Shown one piece after another: positions 1-8,336 of a stretch of 27,351 bases of DNA. The notes under the pieces were generated by a model. The model did not search any database. It saw only the letters and a list, made by a program, of their open reading frames with translations, and was not told the DNA's origin. Both the position numbers and the translations under genes were made by a program. The stretch is taken from assembly GCA_030849805.1 (NCBI GenBank), contig JASANZ010001958.1, positions 1 through 27,351 of the forward strand, read 5' to 3'. Every line of letters starts with the position of its first letter. The first letter of the stretch is position 1. Source of the stretch: Sergeia podlipaevii (taxonomy: Eukaryota > Euglenozoa > Kinetoplastea > Trypanosomatida > Trypanosomatidae).

Positions 1-363
1 AACACAAGCAATACAAAGAAAGAATATACTTATGAAAGTAAAGGCAGTTTCATTGTCTTCTTTTTCTGGGGGTACTTTTTTTCCTTTTCTTTTTCACTCA
101 CCTCTTTTCAATAATAATAAAAAATGCTTTTTAGTTTTGCTTTTAAGTAACTAGCTTCAGTTATGGACGTGGTCTTTTTTTTTTCGTTGCTTTTCTTCTG
201 TTATTTGTGATTTATCACTTAAGTTCTAAGCAGCAAAACAAAAAAATAATGAAGAGAGAAAGAGATGGAGAGGGAGAACGCTTTGTATCTCTTCGTTTTT
301 TTCATAACTTTCTCTTCTTCATTTCTTGATGTCTTGTTTTTTTCCCCTTTCCTTCAATCTCTC
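1..363. other. 3' flank of the Ser-rich gene
   Basis: No gene is visible. Three plus-strand pyrimidine stretches (about 49-107, 171-202 and 291-358) make the sense 3' untranslated region purine-rich. This is the same arrangement seen after most stop codons in the window. The next gene of the array would lie beyond the left edge. Confidence 0.5.
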
Positions 364-3300
364 CTACCTAGCAGTATGTGCTATTGGTGAAAAAGAGAGA
401 TCGTCTGAAGCCACACGGCTGCATTTCCCGCATTCCTCCACACTATCCCTCGTCACCACTATGGCGGTACGTGTGGTACCAATGACATCCATCCGCTCCA
501 GCTTTGCTGTGAGAGAACCACCAGATACATCATTAGGGGAGCTAGAGGTTGTAGTGTCGCCTCCGCCACAGAGTGGAGTACCTACCCCACTTGATGTCTT
601 GCGATGCAGTGATTGCTGTAGCGGATTGTGGGCTACGCCATTGCTGCATCCTCGTCCTGCTGCCGCACCTGTACTCAGCCCAGTTGCGCTATGCAAGCTC
701 GCATCAGAGCCTGCGACGCTGCAGCCTCGGATACTACTGTGGCTTTGTAAAGAAGAGCGGCGTGATGCAGAAACAATGTGGCCGCTGATGAGATTGCTTC
801 CTTCACGTGGGTGCGGCTCTGCTCCTTGAGCAGAAGCAGAAGTAATTGTGTTACTGCTAGTATTGTTTTTTCCTGTAGTCCCCGTCACCGGCGTGCCAGC
901 ATCGATCCAGTTGTCTTTAGAGCTCGCAGTTGGTGGCGCATTAGTGTTGTGTACTCTTGTATTGGAAGGACGACGGCTTGCACGACGCACCGCACCAGTG
1001 GGTGTGGCACTCACCCTCTGCAGTGGATCTAAAGGGTTGGCGCCGTCAGCACCTCCTCGTTTGACTGGCATGGAGGTGTTCTTACTGTAGAGGCCGGCGC
1101 CATCGTGGCTGCCAGACTTGACAACCGGAGTAAGAGGAATAATCAACGAGGGAGTCATCATCTGATACGACGACTCCGTCTGGTGCTGTTGGCGCGGCTT
1201 TTTCCCTGCTTGCAATGGTACAACAGACCGACGATTAAACGGTGTGCTACCATCAGGTAAGGGCGGCGCCGCTGTGGTTGCGCCGCTGCTGCTGATAGGA
1301 GCTTCTACGGTTGGCGTCGTTGCCTGCTGATGTGTCACGCGTCGATTGCTTCCAGACGCAGTGGCCGCTCTGCGTGGGATTTTCGGTGGTTGTGGTCTCA
1401 GCACGGAACCACTTGCGGAATCAGGGGCATCCCTGATCTTTGCCTTCGCCCGTGATCCGCGGTGAAGAGAAGATGGGGAGCGCATACCTAAAGGGCTGCG
1501 CTCCTCAGATGGTTGATGCGTCAGGGGGGTTACCCTGCTAGCAGTGGTTGGTGAAGAAATCACGGGTGCAGCGGCGCCCGAGGATGTCCGCCGGGGGAAA
1601 GAGACCATAATACCTTGAGGCTTTGGCGACTCCGTGACCTTCACACTATGTAAATCGTCTGCGCTACTCTTCATCTCCTCTAGGGCAAGAGAAGAGCGCA
1701 TCTGTTGCGTGCTCGTGCTTGTCATCTCCTTCTCCTCACCCTTGATCTTCACGTTTGTATCGCTAAGGCTGCTGCTTATGCCAACCCGTGGCACGTCCTC
1801 GTCCTCCGCGCACGCTTTGTAGGACTCCGCCGCTGCCTCGTTCGCCTCGTCCTGCAGAACCTTCAGACGCATTTTAGCATACCAATCGTCGCTGCTGCCT
1901 CCACCGCCATTTCCGCCAATGCCCGTCCAGCCATTCGCCTCTCCACTCGTGACCACCGCATCCCCCGCACCACCCCAAGCGCTAGNGGCAAGAGAAGAGC
2001 GCATCTGTTGCGTGCTCGTGCTTGTCATCTCCGTCTCCTCACCCTTGATCTTCACGTTTGTATCGCTAAGGCTGCTGCTTATGCCAACCCGTGGCACGTT
2101 CTCGTCCTCCGCGCACGCTTTGTAGGACTCCGCCGCTGCCTCGTTCGCCTCGTCCTGCAGAACCTTCAGACGCATTTTAGCATACCAATCGTCGCTGCTG
2201 CCTCCACCGCCATTTCCGCCAATGCCCGTCCAGCCATTCGCCTCCCCACTCGTGACCACCGCATCCCCCGCACCACCCCAAGCGCTAGCACTGTTGTTTC
2301 CTGCTCCAGAGGCAACAACGCTGCTCCCGAAGGCACACAATCCACCACCAATACCAGCCCAGCTGGAGACCACTCCATTGTCGCCCGCACCACCTCCTCC
2401 GCCCGTAGATCCAGCAGTACCACTATTCGCGTTTTCGCTGTCCCCCCCAGCAGCAGTAGCAACACTACCATCAGTATTGGTGTTGTTGTTATTGTTGCCA
2501 GTCGTAGTGGATTGATTAAAGGTAAGACGCATGAGCACCTCCTGCACCTTTTGTTGATGATAACGACTATCTTCGCTATCGGCACTGGAAGAGACGCTAA
2601 GCACACTGCTATCTAAAATCGTCGCTGTGAGTGGCCTTGTACTTGCACCCGCACCCCCTAAAAACTGGTCGCGCTTGAAGCGAGTGCCCCCAGCACCCTC
2701 TGCATCCGGGAGTTGCGGTTGCTGACGTGTGGTCGGCGAAGGCGCTGATACAACAGTCGGGCCATTGGGAGAAAGGTTAAGTCGTGGTGAGCTTTGTGGG
2801 GATGCAAGGTAGCGTTGAACGGGGGCAAACCCACCGCCACCAGCAGCAGCGTCCATACTCGCATTTGGGCCAGCGCGTGATGAGTTGAACTGAAGAATGC
2901 TCTTTACGGCAACGTTCTCGACAGTCTCCTGCATCACCGTATGACGCTGTAAAGAGCGACGTTGTTCAGCTGTCACGCGGGTGCTCCTTCCGTCGCTTTC
3001 GCTCAAGTTCGGGTTGCCGCTACCGCGACCGTTGGCGCCGGCATCGTCCACGTACACGGACTCTATCTCGCTCACACATGAAGTGGTGCTCATCATCTCA
3101 AAGAGTGGTAATTGCACCGTACCACCGCGATAATTGGTGGCGAGAGGACTTGCGGCGTGATGTGAGCCGTTGCTGCCGCGGCGGTGACGAAAAGAGTTGC
3201 CAAAATTTGTGCTTAGTGGCTTCAGACGGTACGAGGAGCCGTTGCTCATCAGGCCTGCACCACCGAGAGGAGCGTCGTCGTCGTTTCCCGCATTGATGCG

Positions 3301-5292
3301 GCGCTCAATCGAACTACGCTTTTCAATGCCGCTCTGGCTACGATGAAAGCTCAGGCCACGTGAGCTGCGCAAAGATGCCCCCATGGGTGGCACACGCTTG
3401 CGCAGAATCGCCTTGGCGCCACGCAGTGTCTTGTTGTTATTAGAATTCGCTCCCCCTAGTGCCGCCACACTCGCGGTGCCGCCACCGCCACCGCCACCGC
3501 TATGTTGATTGCCATCCTCGTCATCCTGGTCAAACGTGGTGTTGGCATGAAAGGAGACCTCCAGTGGGTGGTTGATGCTCCTTCCAGCGGGGCTGATTGC
3601 AAGCAGTGCGCTGTTGCTACTCCGGTTGCTGTATTCTTGAGATTCGTGTGTGCTGTGTTGCGCACGAGAGAAACGATCGCTTTGCGCCATCGGCACAGCC
3701 GTGCTCATCCCGCCCACAGTGACGCTACGGCAGAAACTAGTGGAGGGTAGGTCGTTGGGGATAGTGAGGCTGTGCTGTCCGTCTCCACCGCGCCGCGATG
3801 AGCTATGCTGCTGCCTCTGCTGTTGTTGCTGCAGCTTGTGTGTGTGCTTGCAGGTCGGTTGCTGACTCTCTGGGCATGCACACTGCAGTTGATTGGCAAA
3901 AGGCACGGCGATAGCGTTGGGGCCCCCAGGAGATAAAATGTGTGTAGTAGTTGTCACCGCTGTGGGGGAGTTCGCAGCGACGCGCCAGGCAGGTGTGATC
4001 GCTGCTCCACCAGCGCTTACAACAATGTTGTTGATGCTGCCACTTCCGGTGATGGTGGCACGTGAAAACGTGTTGCTGCTATCTTTGTTCGCCACTCGCA
4101 ACGCCTCCACATCATCGTGGTCCACCGCAATGGGGTGGGCAAGGCCAAGAGCAGCTGAAGGGGAATACACCACCTGTGACGTGATAGAGTCTGAGTGATG
4201 TCGATGAAAGCTCGATTGAACGAGGGACGAGACGTTCGTGTTGGTGTTGGCGTTGTTACGATTATTGTTGCTGCCCTTAGCAGCACTCCGGCCCCCGTTT
4301 GTAATATACGTCGTCGGTGTTGGTAAAAACATCGGAAGCGTGTTGGTGGCGACGGCGGCGGTGGATCCGCGCGAGTTCGTGCGTCGCCTTGAGTGCTTCA
4401 CGGGCTTACTACCACCACTACTACTCGTTGCCGCACCACTACTGGAGGCATACCTCTTGGTGGACACCACCTCTTCTACCGAAGAGAGAGGCCGCACCAT
4501 CAGAGGTGAAAGGAGTGGTGAAGGTACAACGCCCTCTCCTCTTCCTAATTCGATCGTCTTATGGCCAATGATCGGACTTCCTCGCGGCGTGCTTTGGAGT
4601 GTCTGGCAGCTTCTACTTGCACTCAGCAGAGAACGTGAGCGCGATGTGGCGGCGGCACCTAATGGGCTAGATGCGTTACCTGCGGTATCTGATAAGTCAC
4701 TACGCCCAGTTAGTCTACGTTCGAATTTTGACTGTAATCTATAAAAAGAGGATTGATGTCGCGGGGGCCGACTGCTGTGTGGCGAACTATGTTTGCTGGA
4801 TGAAAAAGGTGGAGTGGCAGCAGCAGCAGACATACTAGCACCGCTGGCCAAAGTAGAAAACAGAGTGAGTGGCGGGGCAGAAGGAGATCCGCCCTGCCCA
4901 CGTACAACGTCGACTACTGTGCTCTTGGAAACACCAGTAACAGTGGTGCCTCCGCTGGTAGAAGTCGCTTCTGGGGTGACACCTCCAGGTAAACTTTTTT
5001 GGTTCGCAGGGGCGATGAGTCCTGTCAAGAGGTCTGCACTAGAGATTGGCGTTTTAGTGTTCGTCCCCGACTGTGGTGCTTGAAACGCAGGAGATACGCC
5101 GATTGAGTGGACAGTCTCTACGGAGCTGTACAAGGCTTTCCACCCTGACAAGGGGGCAGCCCCAGATGCGGTGGCACAAACAGTCGAAGAAGACAAATTG
5201 ATGACAGAGTTGGTTCTACCAGCGTTGGAAGAACGATTCACCAGGGGAAGAGATGTATCGCGATCGATTCCTTTTCCTGGGATTCTATTCAT
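364..5292 (-). CDS. Large low-complexity Ser/Gly/Asn-rich protein, function unknown
   Basis: I do not recognise this ~1642-residue protein. The frame is open back to 5358, but the codon there is GTG and an in-frame TAG lies just before it. The first ATG (5290-5292, product beginning MNRIPGKG) is the likely start, 13 nt inside a good splice acceptor; the gene ends in TAG. It is dominated by Ser, Gly, Ala, Thr and Asn. It has a Gln/Arg/His tract near residue 485, a Gly run near residue 600 and Asn runs, suggesting a mostly disordered protein with many Ser/Arg-Ser phosphorylation-type sites. No membrane segment or catalytic motif is visible. A Cys/His cluster (CAC-x8-CxHxH, residues ~468-484) is the only ligand-like motif. 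A more ordered acidic stretch (DDWYAKMRLKVLQDE) lies inside a 101-residue duplication at residues ~1002-1203 that contains one undetermined base. The true protein is probably about 101 residues shorter if the duplication is an assembly artefact. Confidence 0.8.
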   Translation of the reverse strand: MNRIPGKGIDRDTSLPLVNRSSNAGRTNSVINLSSSTVCATASGAAPLSGWKALYSSVETVHSIGVSPAFQAPQSGTNTKTPISSADLLTGLIAPANQKSLPGGVTPEATSTSGGTTVTGVSKSTVVDVVRGQGGSPSAPPLTLFSTLASGASMSAAAATPPFSSSKHSSPHSSRPPRHQSSFYRLQSKFERRLTGRSDLSDTAGNASSPLGAAATSRSRSLLSASRSCQTLQSTPRGSPIIGHKTIELGRGEGVVPSPLLSPLMVRPLSSVEEVVSTKRYASSSGAATSSSGGSKPVKHSRRRTNSRGSTAAVATNTLPMFLPTPTTYITNGGRSAAKGSNNNRNNANTNTNVSSLVQSSFHRHHSDSITSQVVYSPSAALGLAHPIAVDHDDVEALRVANKDSSNTFSRATITGSGSINNIVVSAGGAAITPAWRVAANSPTAVTTTTHILSPGGPNAIAVPFANQLQCACPESQQPTCKHTHKLQQQQQRQQHSSSRRGGDGQHSLTIPNDLPSTSFCRSVTVGGMSTAVPMAQSDRFSRAQHSTHESQEYSNRSSNSALLAISPAGRSINHPLEVSFHANTTFDQDDEDGNQHSGGGGGGGTASVAALGGANSNNNKTLRGAKAILRKRVPPMGASLRSSRGLSFHRSQSGIEKRSSIERRINAGNDDDAPLGGAGLMSNGSSYRLKPLSTNFGNSFRHRRGSNGSHHAASPLATNYRGGTVQLPLFEMMSTTSCVSEIESVYVDDAGANGRGSGNPNLSESDGRSTRVTAEQRRSLQRHTVMQETVENVAVKSILQFNSSRAGPNASMDAAAGGGGFAPVQRYLASPQSSPRLNLSPNGPTVVSAPSPTTRQQPQLPDAEGAGGTRFKRDQFLGGAGASTRPLTATILDSSVLSVSSSADSEDSRYHQQKVQEVLMRLTFNQSTTTGNNNNNTNTDGSVATAAGGDSENANSGTAGSTGGGGGAGDNGVVSSWAGIGGGLCAFGSSVVASGAGNNSASAWGGAGDAVVTSGEANGWTGIGGNGGGGSSDDWYAKMRLKVLQDEANEAAAESYKACAEDENVPRVGISSSLSDTNVKIKGEETEMTSTSTQQMRSSLAXSAWGGAGDAVVTSGEANGWTGIGGNGGGGSSDDWYAKMRLKVLQDEANEAAAESYKACAEDEDVPRVGISSSLSDTNVKIKGEEKEMTSTSTQQMRSSLALEEMKSSADDLHSVKVTESPKPQGIMVSFPRRTSSGAAAPVISSPTTASRVTPLTHQPSEERSPLGMRSPSSLHRGSRAKAKIRDAPDSASGSVLRPQPPKIPRRAATASGSNRRVTHQQATTPTVEAPISSSGATTAAPPLPDGSTPFNRRSVVPLQAGKKPRQQHQTESSYQMMTPSLIIPLTPVVKSGSHDGAGLYSKNTSMPVKRGGADGANPLDPLQRVSATPTGAVRRASRRPSNTRVHNTNAPPTASSKDNWIDAGTPVTGTTGKNNTSSNTITSASAQGAEPHPREGSNLISGHIVSASRRSSLQSHSSIRGCSVAGSDASLHSATGLSTGAAAGRGCSNGVAHNPLQQSLHRKTSSGVGTPLCGGGDTTTSSSPNDVSGGSLTAKLERMDVIGTTRTAIVVTRDSVEECGKCSRVASDDLSFSPIAHTAR
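1683..2288. repeat. 303-bp tandem direct duplication with single-N joint
   Basis: Bases 1683-1985 and 1986-2288 are two copies of the same 303-bp segment (101 codons, in frame with the surrounding gene). I see three substitutions between them: 1730 T versus 2033 G (Lys/Thr), 1797 C versus 2100 T (Asp/Asn) and 1942 T versus 2245 C (silent). The only undetermined base of the window, position 1986, lies exactly at the joint. CTAG is shared at all three boundaries (1680-1683, 1982-1985, 2285-2288). A single N at the joint of two ~99% identical copies looks like two contig ends from two alleles that overlap but were scaffolded instead of merged. A true tandem duplication is the alternative. Confidence 0.9.
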
Positions 5293-5305
5293 TCGCTGTT
5301 TCCTT

Positions 5306-5307
5306 CT
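5306..5307 (-). promoter_or_regulatory. Candidate spliced-leader acceptor AG, proximal, for the Ser-rich gene
   Basis: In the sense strand a tract of C and T (complement of plus 5308-5324) runs into AG 13 nt before the ATG at 5292. No ATG lies between. A second acceptor lies further upstream at 5359-5360, and either could be used. Confidence 0.45.
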
Positions 5308-5358
5308 AAGGGGGGAGGGGGCAGAAGTATACTTTAGGTATTTGTGTCCCCGTGTCAC

Positions 5359-5360
5359 CT
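5359..5360 (-). promoter_or_regulatory. Candidate spliced-leader acceptor AG, distal, for the Ser-rich gene
   Basis: The complement of plus 5361-5388 is an almost pure C/T tract ending in this AG, giving a leader of about 66 nt without an upstream ATG. It is the stronger tract of the two candidates. It also makes ATG 5292 the first start codon of the mRNA. Confidence 0.5.
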
Positions 5361-5588
5361 AGAGAGGAGGAGTGGCGGGGGAGGGTGTTATACCTCCTTT
5401 ATAGCAAAAAAAAATTTTTCTAAGGTGAAAAAAAAAGATGTGCTTGTGTATGCAAAAATACGCAAGCGCACAGTCTTGATGCGGGTGAAGTGAAAAAAAA
5501 AAAATGCGCAGTGAACTAAGAGAAGAGAAGGGAATAAAAACAATTTTTTTTTTTTGGGGGGCCCCTTCAAAATAATCCCCCAGAGCGC

Positions 5589-5604
5589 GCACACACACAC
5601 ACAC
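5589..5604. repeat. (CA)8 microsatellite
   Basis: Uninterrupted alternating CA/AC bases, directly after a CG-rich GAGCGCG stretch. Likely length-polymorphic. Confidence 0.9.
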
Positions 5605-6030
5605 AGGCACAGGCAGTTCCGGATAGTAAGATCTTTCTTTCTTTCTCACTATAAATATAAATATAAATGTGTATATATATATCACTTTTTCATCAACTAT
5701 GTTCCTTTGTAGCGGTGAAAAATTGACAAGGCGTGCTCGTCCCTAATTGAGATCGAAATAGAATTCCTCTCAAAGCAAAAAAAAAAAAGCAGAAAACTAC
5801 AAAGAAGGAGTAAAAAAAAAAAACCAATCGAGCACAACTGTAGGAAGAAAAAAAAAAGCTATTAGCAAGACCTACAACTTGCTCTAACCTGAAATTTGTG
5901 TGCTCACTGCAATACAAACTTAAAAAAAAAAAATGTTTCTGACAGATGTCACGTACAACAATGAAATAATAAAAAATAAAAAATACTAAATGAAGAGGGG
6001 AATGCACAAAAAAAAAAAAAAAAAGAAAAA

Positions 6031-6046
6031 TATATATATATATATA
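6031..6046. repeat. (TA)8 microsatellite
   Basis: Uninterrupted TA repeat directly after an A-rich run (6008-6030). Confidence 0.9.
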
Positions 6047-6917
6047 AGTAAAACCCTTGAACTTTATTGTTTTCTTCTTCTCCTTTTCTTTCACAAACAG
6101 AAAAAAAAAGAGTGCTATGAACCTTTTCTTTTCCAAGAGGTTCTTATAAAGTAAACAAAAAAAAAGTAAAAGGAAAAGAGAAAAAAAAAAGAAGGGGTCA
6201 GAAAGTAGTAGCGATGTATATTGGTGTTGTAGCAAAGTATCCACAAAGCTGCAAGAGTGATAATCTCAAAAGATATCTGAACAAAAAGAGAGAAAAAAAA
6301 AATCGTTCCTCACAGCCGTTCCAAAAGCATTCTTCTTTTTCATTTTAAAAGAGAAAAAAAATCGAGAAGAAGAAAAAAAAACACGTGGAAGAGACGCGTG
6401 ACAAAGGAGATGAGGTTTAATGTTGCTCTAGCAATATATGAATAAGTGTAAGTGTATGTTTCAAAGTCGTTAAAAACGAGCACCACCAACCCCAATAACA
6501 ACAAAAATAAATAAATGCGAAAATAATATTGCTCGTCAAGCGCGTGCCCATGTCATTTTTGCTGCTGCTTTCCCCACTCTTGATCACCTCCTTCTCTCTC
6601 TCACTCTCTCTCCGGTGGAACTCGACTGATATTGATACCACTGTTACTACGTTGTACACAATACACGGAGGAGAAAGAGATGGGAAAGAGAAAAAAATGA
6701 AGGGAGTGGAGAAAAGAAAAAGGATTTCATAGGAACCCGGCAACAGCAGTGACAGAAGGAGTGCGTTTCTATGGGTTTCTACAAAGCAAGTGCATGTTGA
6801 GATATACACCGTATCAGCTGAGAAGTGGAGAGAAAAAAAAAAAAAAACACGTTCCACATCAGTGAAAACGCACACAAATACATGCACACATATAAGCAGA
6901 GCTTATGCGCAGATGCA

Positions 6918-8333
6918 TCACTCCTCCAGTGAAAACTGCTTCATGTATGCAAAATCTGTGGTGAAGAAGGGGTGTGTGAGCGCTCTGGCAGCAGTGGGTC
7001 GCTCCTGTGGGTTCGGGTTCAATAACGCCCGCAGTAAGTCGTACAAGAGAAACCGCTGCCGCATCATCTCAGCTCTGATGGCAGGAGATGGGGTGGCATT
7101 GCGGGGTACACCACTCGGTTCATTCGGAGGAACGTAGGGAGCGAGGCCATTGCTCACACGCCGCTCCTCAAGGGTCAGAGGACAGTGACGCACTAGTTCC
7201 TGGAGCGTACGGTAGGTGAAGTAGCGGGTGTACTCCACCTGAGGCAGTCCGTGGCGGTCTAAATACCCTTCTGTTGACAGCAGCGTAAATGTTTCTTTTT
7301 CTGGAGAAGCGCTGGTTGCTGTTGTCATAGCGGCAGGGGACGAACTGGGGCCAGGGAGACTGTCTGGGCCTCTCGTGATGGAGCTCGCCGCCCGTAACGC
7401 GATCAAGCTGTCCTCTGACTTCGACACGCCAATAGAACTCCCGGCGTTCCTTGCGTCCTCGGGTGCTGCCGCACCGCCGCTGCAGCCATCCACGTGGTCG
7501 TAGAACCACGCGGTTGCCTCCCCCTCCGTAAGCATCTTCGCTGGTAACTTCCCAATCATTTCTTCGATGAGGCTTAGCTGATGATGATCGTTGCTCCCTG
7601 GCAACAGCGGCATGCCAAGGAGCAGCTCTGCTAGCACACACCCTGTGGACCAGATATCGATACCAGAATTGTACGGCGCCGCGATGATCACCTCCGGAGC
7701 ACGATAGTAGCGCGATTGAATGTAAGAGTAGAATGGGCCCCCGTCATAGCAGCTGGAGCTGAAGTCAATTAGCTTTAGATGAAGCTGCGGAATGGGCACA
7801 CACGGAGCTGCCGTCGCATTTGATCTGGTCGAAGCGGCGGCAGATGGTTGAATGGCATGGTCTGGACTGCACAAGGTCCCATCTACCGAGATACTAAAAG
7901 GCAACCCACCACTGCTATTGCTACGTGGGTGTCCCTGTGACGAAGTCAACAAGGAGGGCTGCTGGTTTAGCGGGTGCATGCGACGTGGTTCCGGTACTGC
8001 TATCGCCTCTGCTTCGCCTGCTGTTGTGCCTTCTCCTCCTCCGAGATAATGCGCTGGTGTTTGCGCATCCAGCAGCTCACGTAAGCTGCGACCTTTGAGT
8101 GAGTACTCGTTGACTGCTACTGCAGTGGGCCTGCGCACACTAGTAGTAGCACTGCCGCTCCCTCCTCTCTGTGTAGCCTTCAGTGCAATGTACGACCCCT
8201 CTAAAGAAACTTCAGTGTGTGTCCCAGCAGTAGATTCATGACGCGCCTTCTTCATACGTTCATCGCCATCACTATCTGCTGCATCGTTGTCGCTGCGTGA
8301 ACGTTGCTGGGGTTGTTGGGGTACTGATTGCTC
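6918..8333 (-). CDS. DYRK-family protein kinase, C-terminal part (after in-frame stop)
   Basis: This is the C-terminal half of the kinase whose N-terminal half is 8337-12989, in the same reading frame after one TAA. The open frame resumes at 8333; the first ATG is at 8253-8255 (445 codons to TGA). After a ~160-residue Ser/Pro/Gly-rich insert come LKLIDFSSSC (DFG replaced by DFS), the YSY activation-loop pair (residues 176-178 from the ATG) in YIQSRYYRAPEV, DIWSTGC, and a terminal ERPTAARAL helix. The YIQSRxYRxPEV signature marks the DYRK branch of the CMGC kinases, which autophosphorylate the second Tyr while folding. A further ~90-residue insert splits the C-lobe. Without the N-terminal half it has no ATP-binding lobe or catalytic Asp, so this part alone cannot be an active kinase. 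No pyrimidine tract lies just upstream of 8255, so a separate mRNA is unlikely. Confidence 0.88.
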   Translation of the reverse strand, partial: EQSVPQQPQQRSRSDNDAADSDGDERMKKARHESTAGTHTEVSLEGSYIALKATQRGGSGSATTSVRRPTAVAVNEYSLKGRSLRELLDAQTPAHYLGGGEGTTAGEAEAIAVPEPRRMHPLNQQPSLLTSSQGHPRSNSSGGLPFSISVDGTLCSPDHAIQPSAAASTRSNATAAPCVPIPQLHLKLIDFSSSCYDGGPFYSYIQSRYYRAPEVIIAAPYNSGIDIWSTGCVLAELLLGMPLLPGSNDHHQLSLIEEMIGKLPAKMLTEGEATAWFYDHVDGCSGGAAAPEDARNAGSSIGVSKSEDSLIALRAASSITRGPDSLPGPSSSPAAMTTATSASPEKETFTLLSTEGYLDRHGLPQVEYTRYFTYRTLQELVRHCPLTLEERRVSNGLAPYVPPNEPSGVPRNATPSPAIRAEMMRQRFLLYDLLRALLNPNPQERPTAARALTHPFFTTDFAYMKQFSLEE

Positions 8334-8336
8334 TTA
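8334..8336 (-). other. In-frame TAA interrupting the kinase domain
   Basis: The sense strand reads GGG CAT TAA GAG CAA TCA. Frames on both sides are identical (12989 and 8255 differ by a multiple of three), and 26 further sense codons join the stop to the downstream ATG. Neighbouring codons are Gln-rich (EQSVPQQPQQ), so a single C-to-T change of CAA (Gln) explains it. The stop lies between the catalytic HAD and the DFS motif, within a variable insert. Confidence 0.9.

Larger units (their letters stand above)
5361..6917. other. Intergenic region between the DYRK gene and the Ser-rich gene
   Basis: About 1.5 kb of AT-rich sequence with no supportable gene. It holds many plus-strand A-runs of 8-17 bases (long U-runs in the sense transcript), an AC repeat at 5589-5604 and a TA repeat at 6031-6046. 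A T-run followed by G6C4 lies at about 5544-5565. The segment 6572-6612 is CT-rich, which puts a GA-rich element 300-345 nt after the kinase stop codon. Open frames here are low-complexity Phe/Lys-rich translations of homopolymers. Confidence 0.6.

Noticed and set aside
1..363. Transcription strand-switch region at the left edge, because the plus strand is pyrimidine-rich there
   Set aside because: The same plus-strand pyrimidine bias occurs after most other stop codons in the window, so it fits a normal 3' flank.
326..829. Plus-strand open frame of 167 codons overlapping the end of the Ser-rich gene
   Set aside because: It lies antisense to a long minus-strand gene with biased codon use. 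No plus-strand gene is supported anywhere in the window, and the product has no recognisable domain.
1705..2616. Plus-strand frame of ~300 codons across the duplication
   Set aside because: It is antisense to the Ser-rich gene, and its length comes from the duplicated segment and Ala/Arg-rich mirror codons.
5356..5358. GTG start for the Ser-rich protein
   Set aside because: Non-ATG starts are not expected in a nuclear eukaryotic gene, and a good ATG follows 22 codons later after a splice acceptor.
5693..6244. Phe-rich 183-codon minus-strand frame in the intergenic region
   Set aside because: The translation is mostly Phe/Leu from A-run DNA, with no domain; it is a homopolymer artefact.
8253..8333. 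Stop-codon reassignment (TAA as sense), as in some trypanosomatids
   Set aside because: Only one internal stop exists among roughly 6,000 codons, and all three stop codons terminate other genes in this window.
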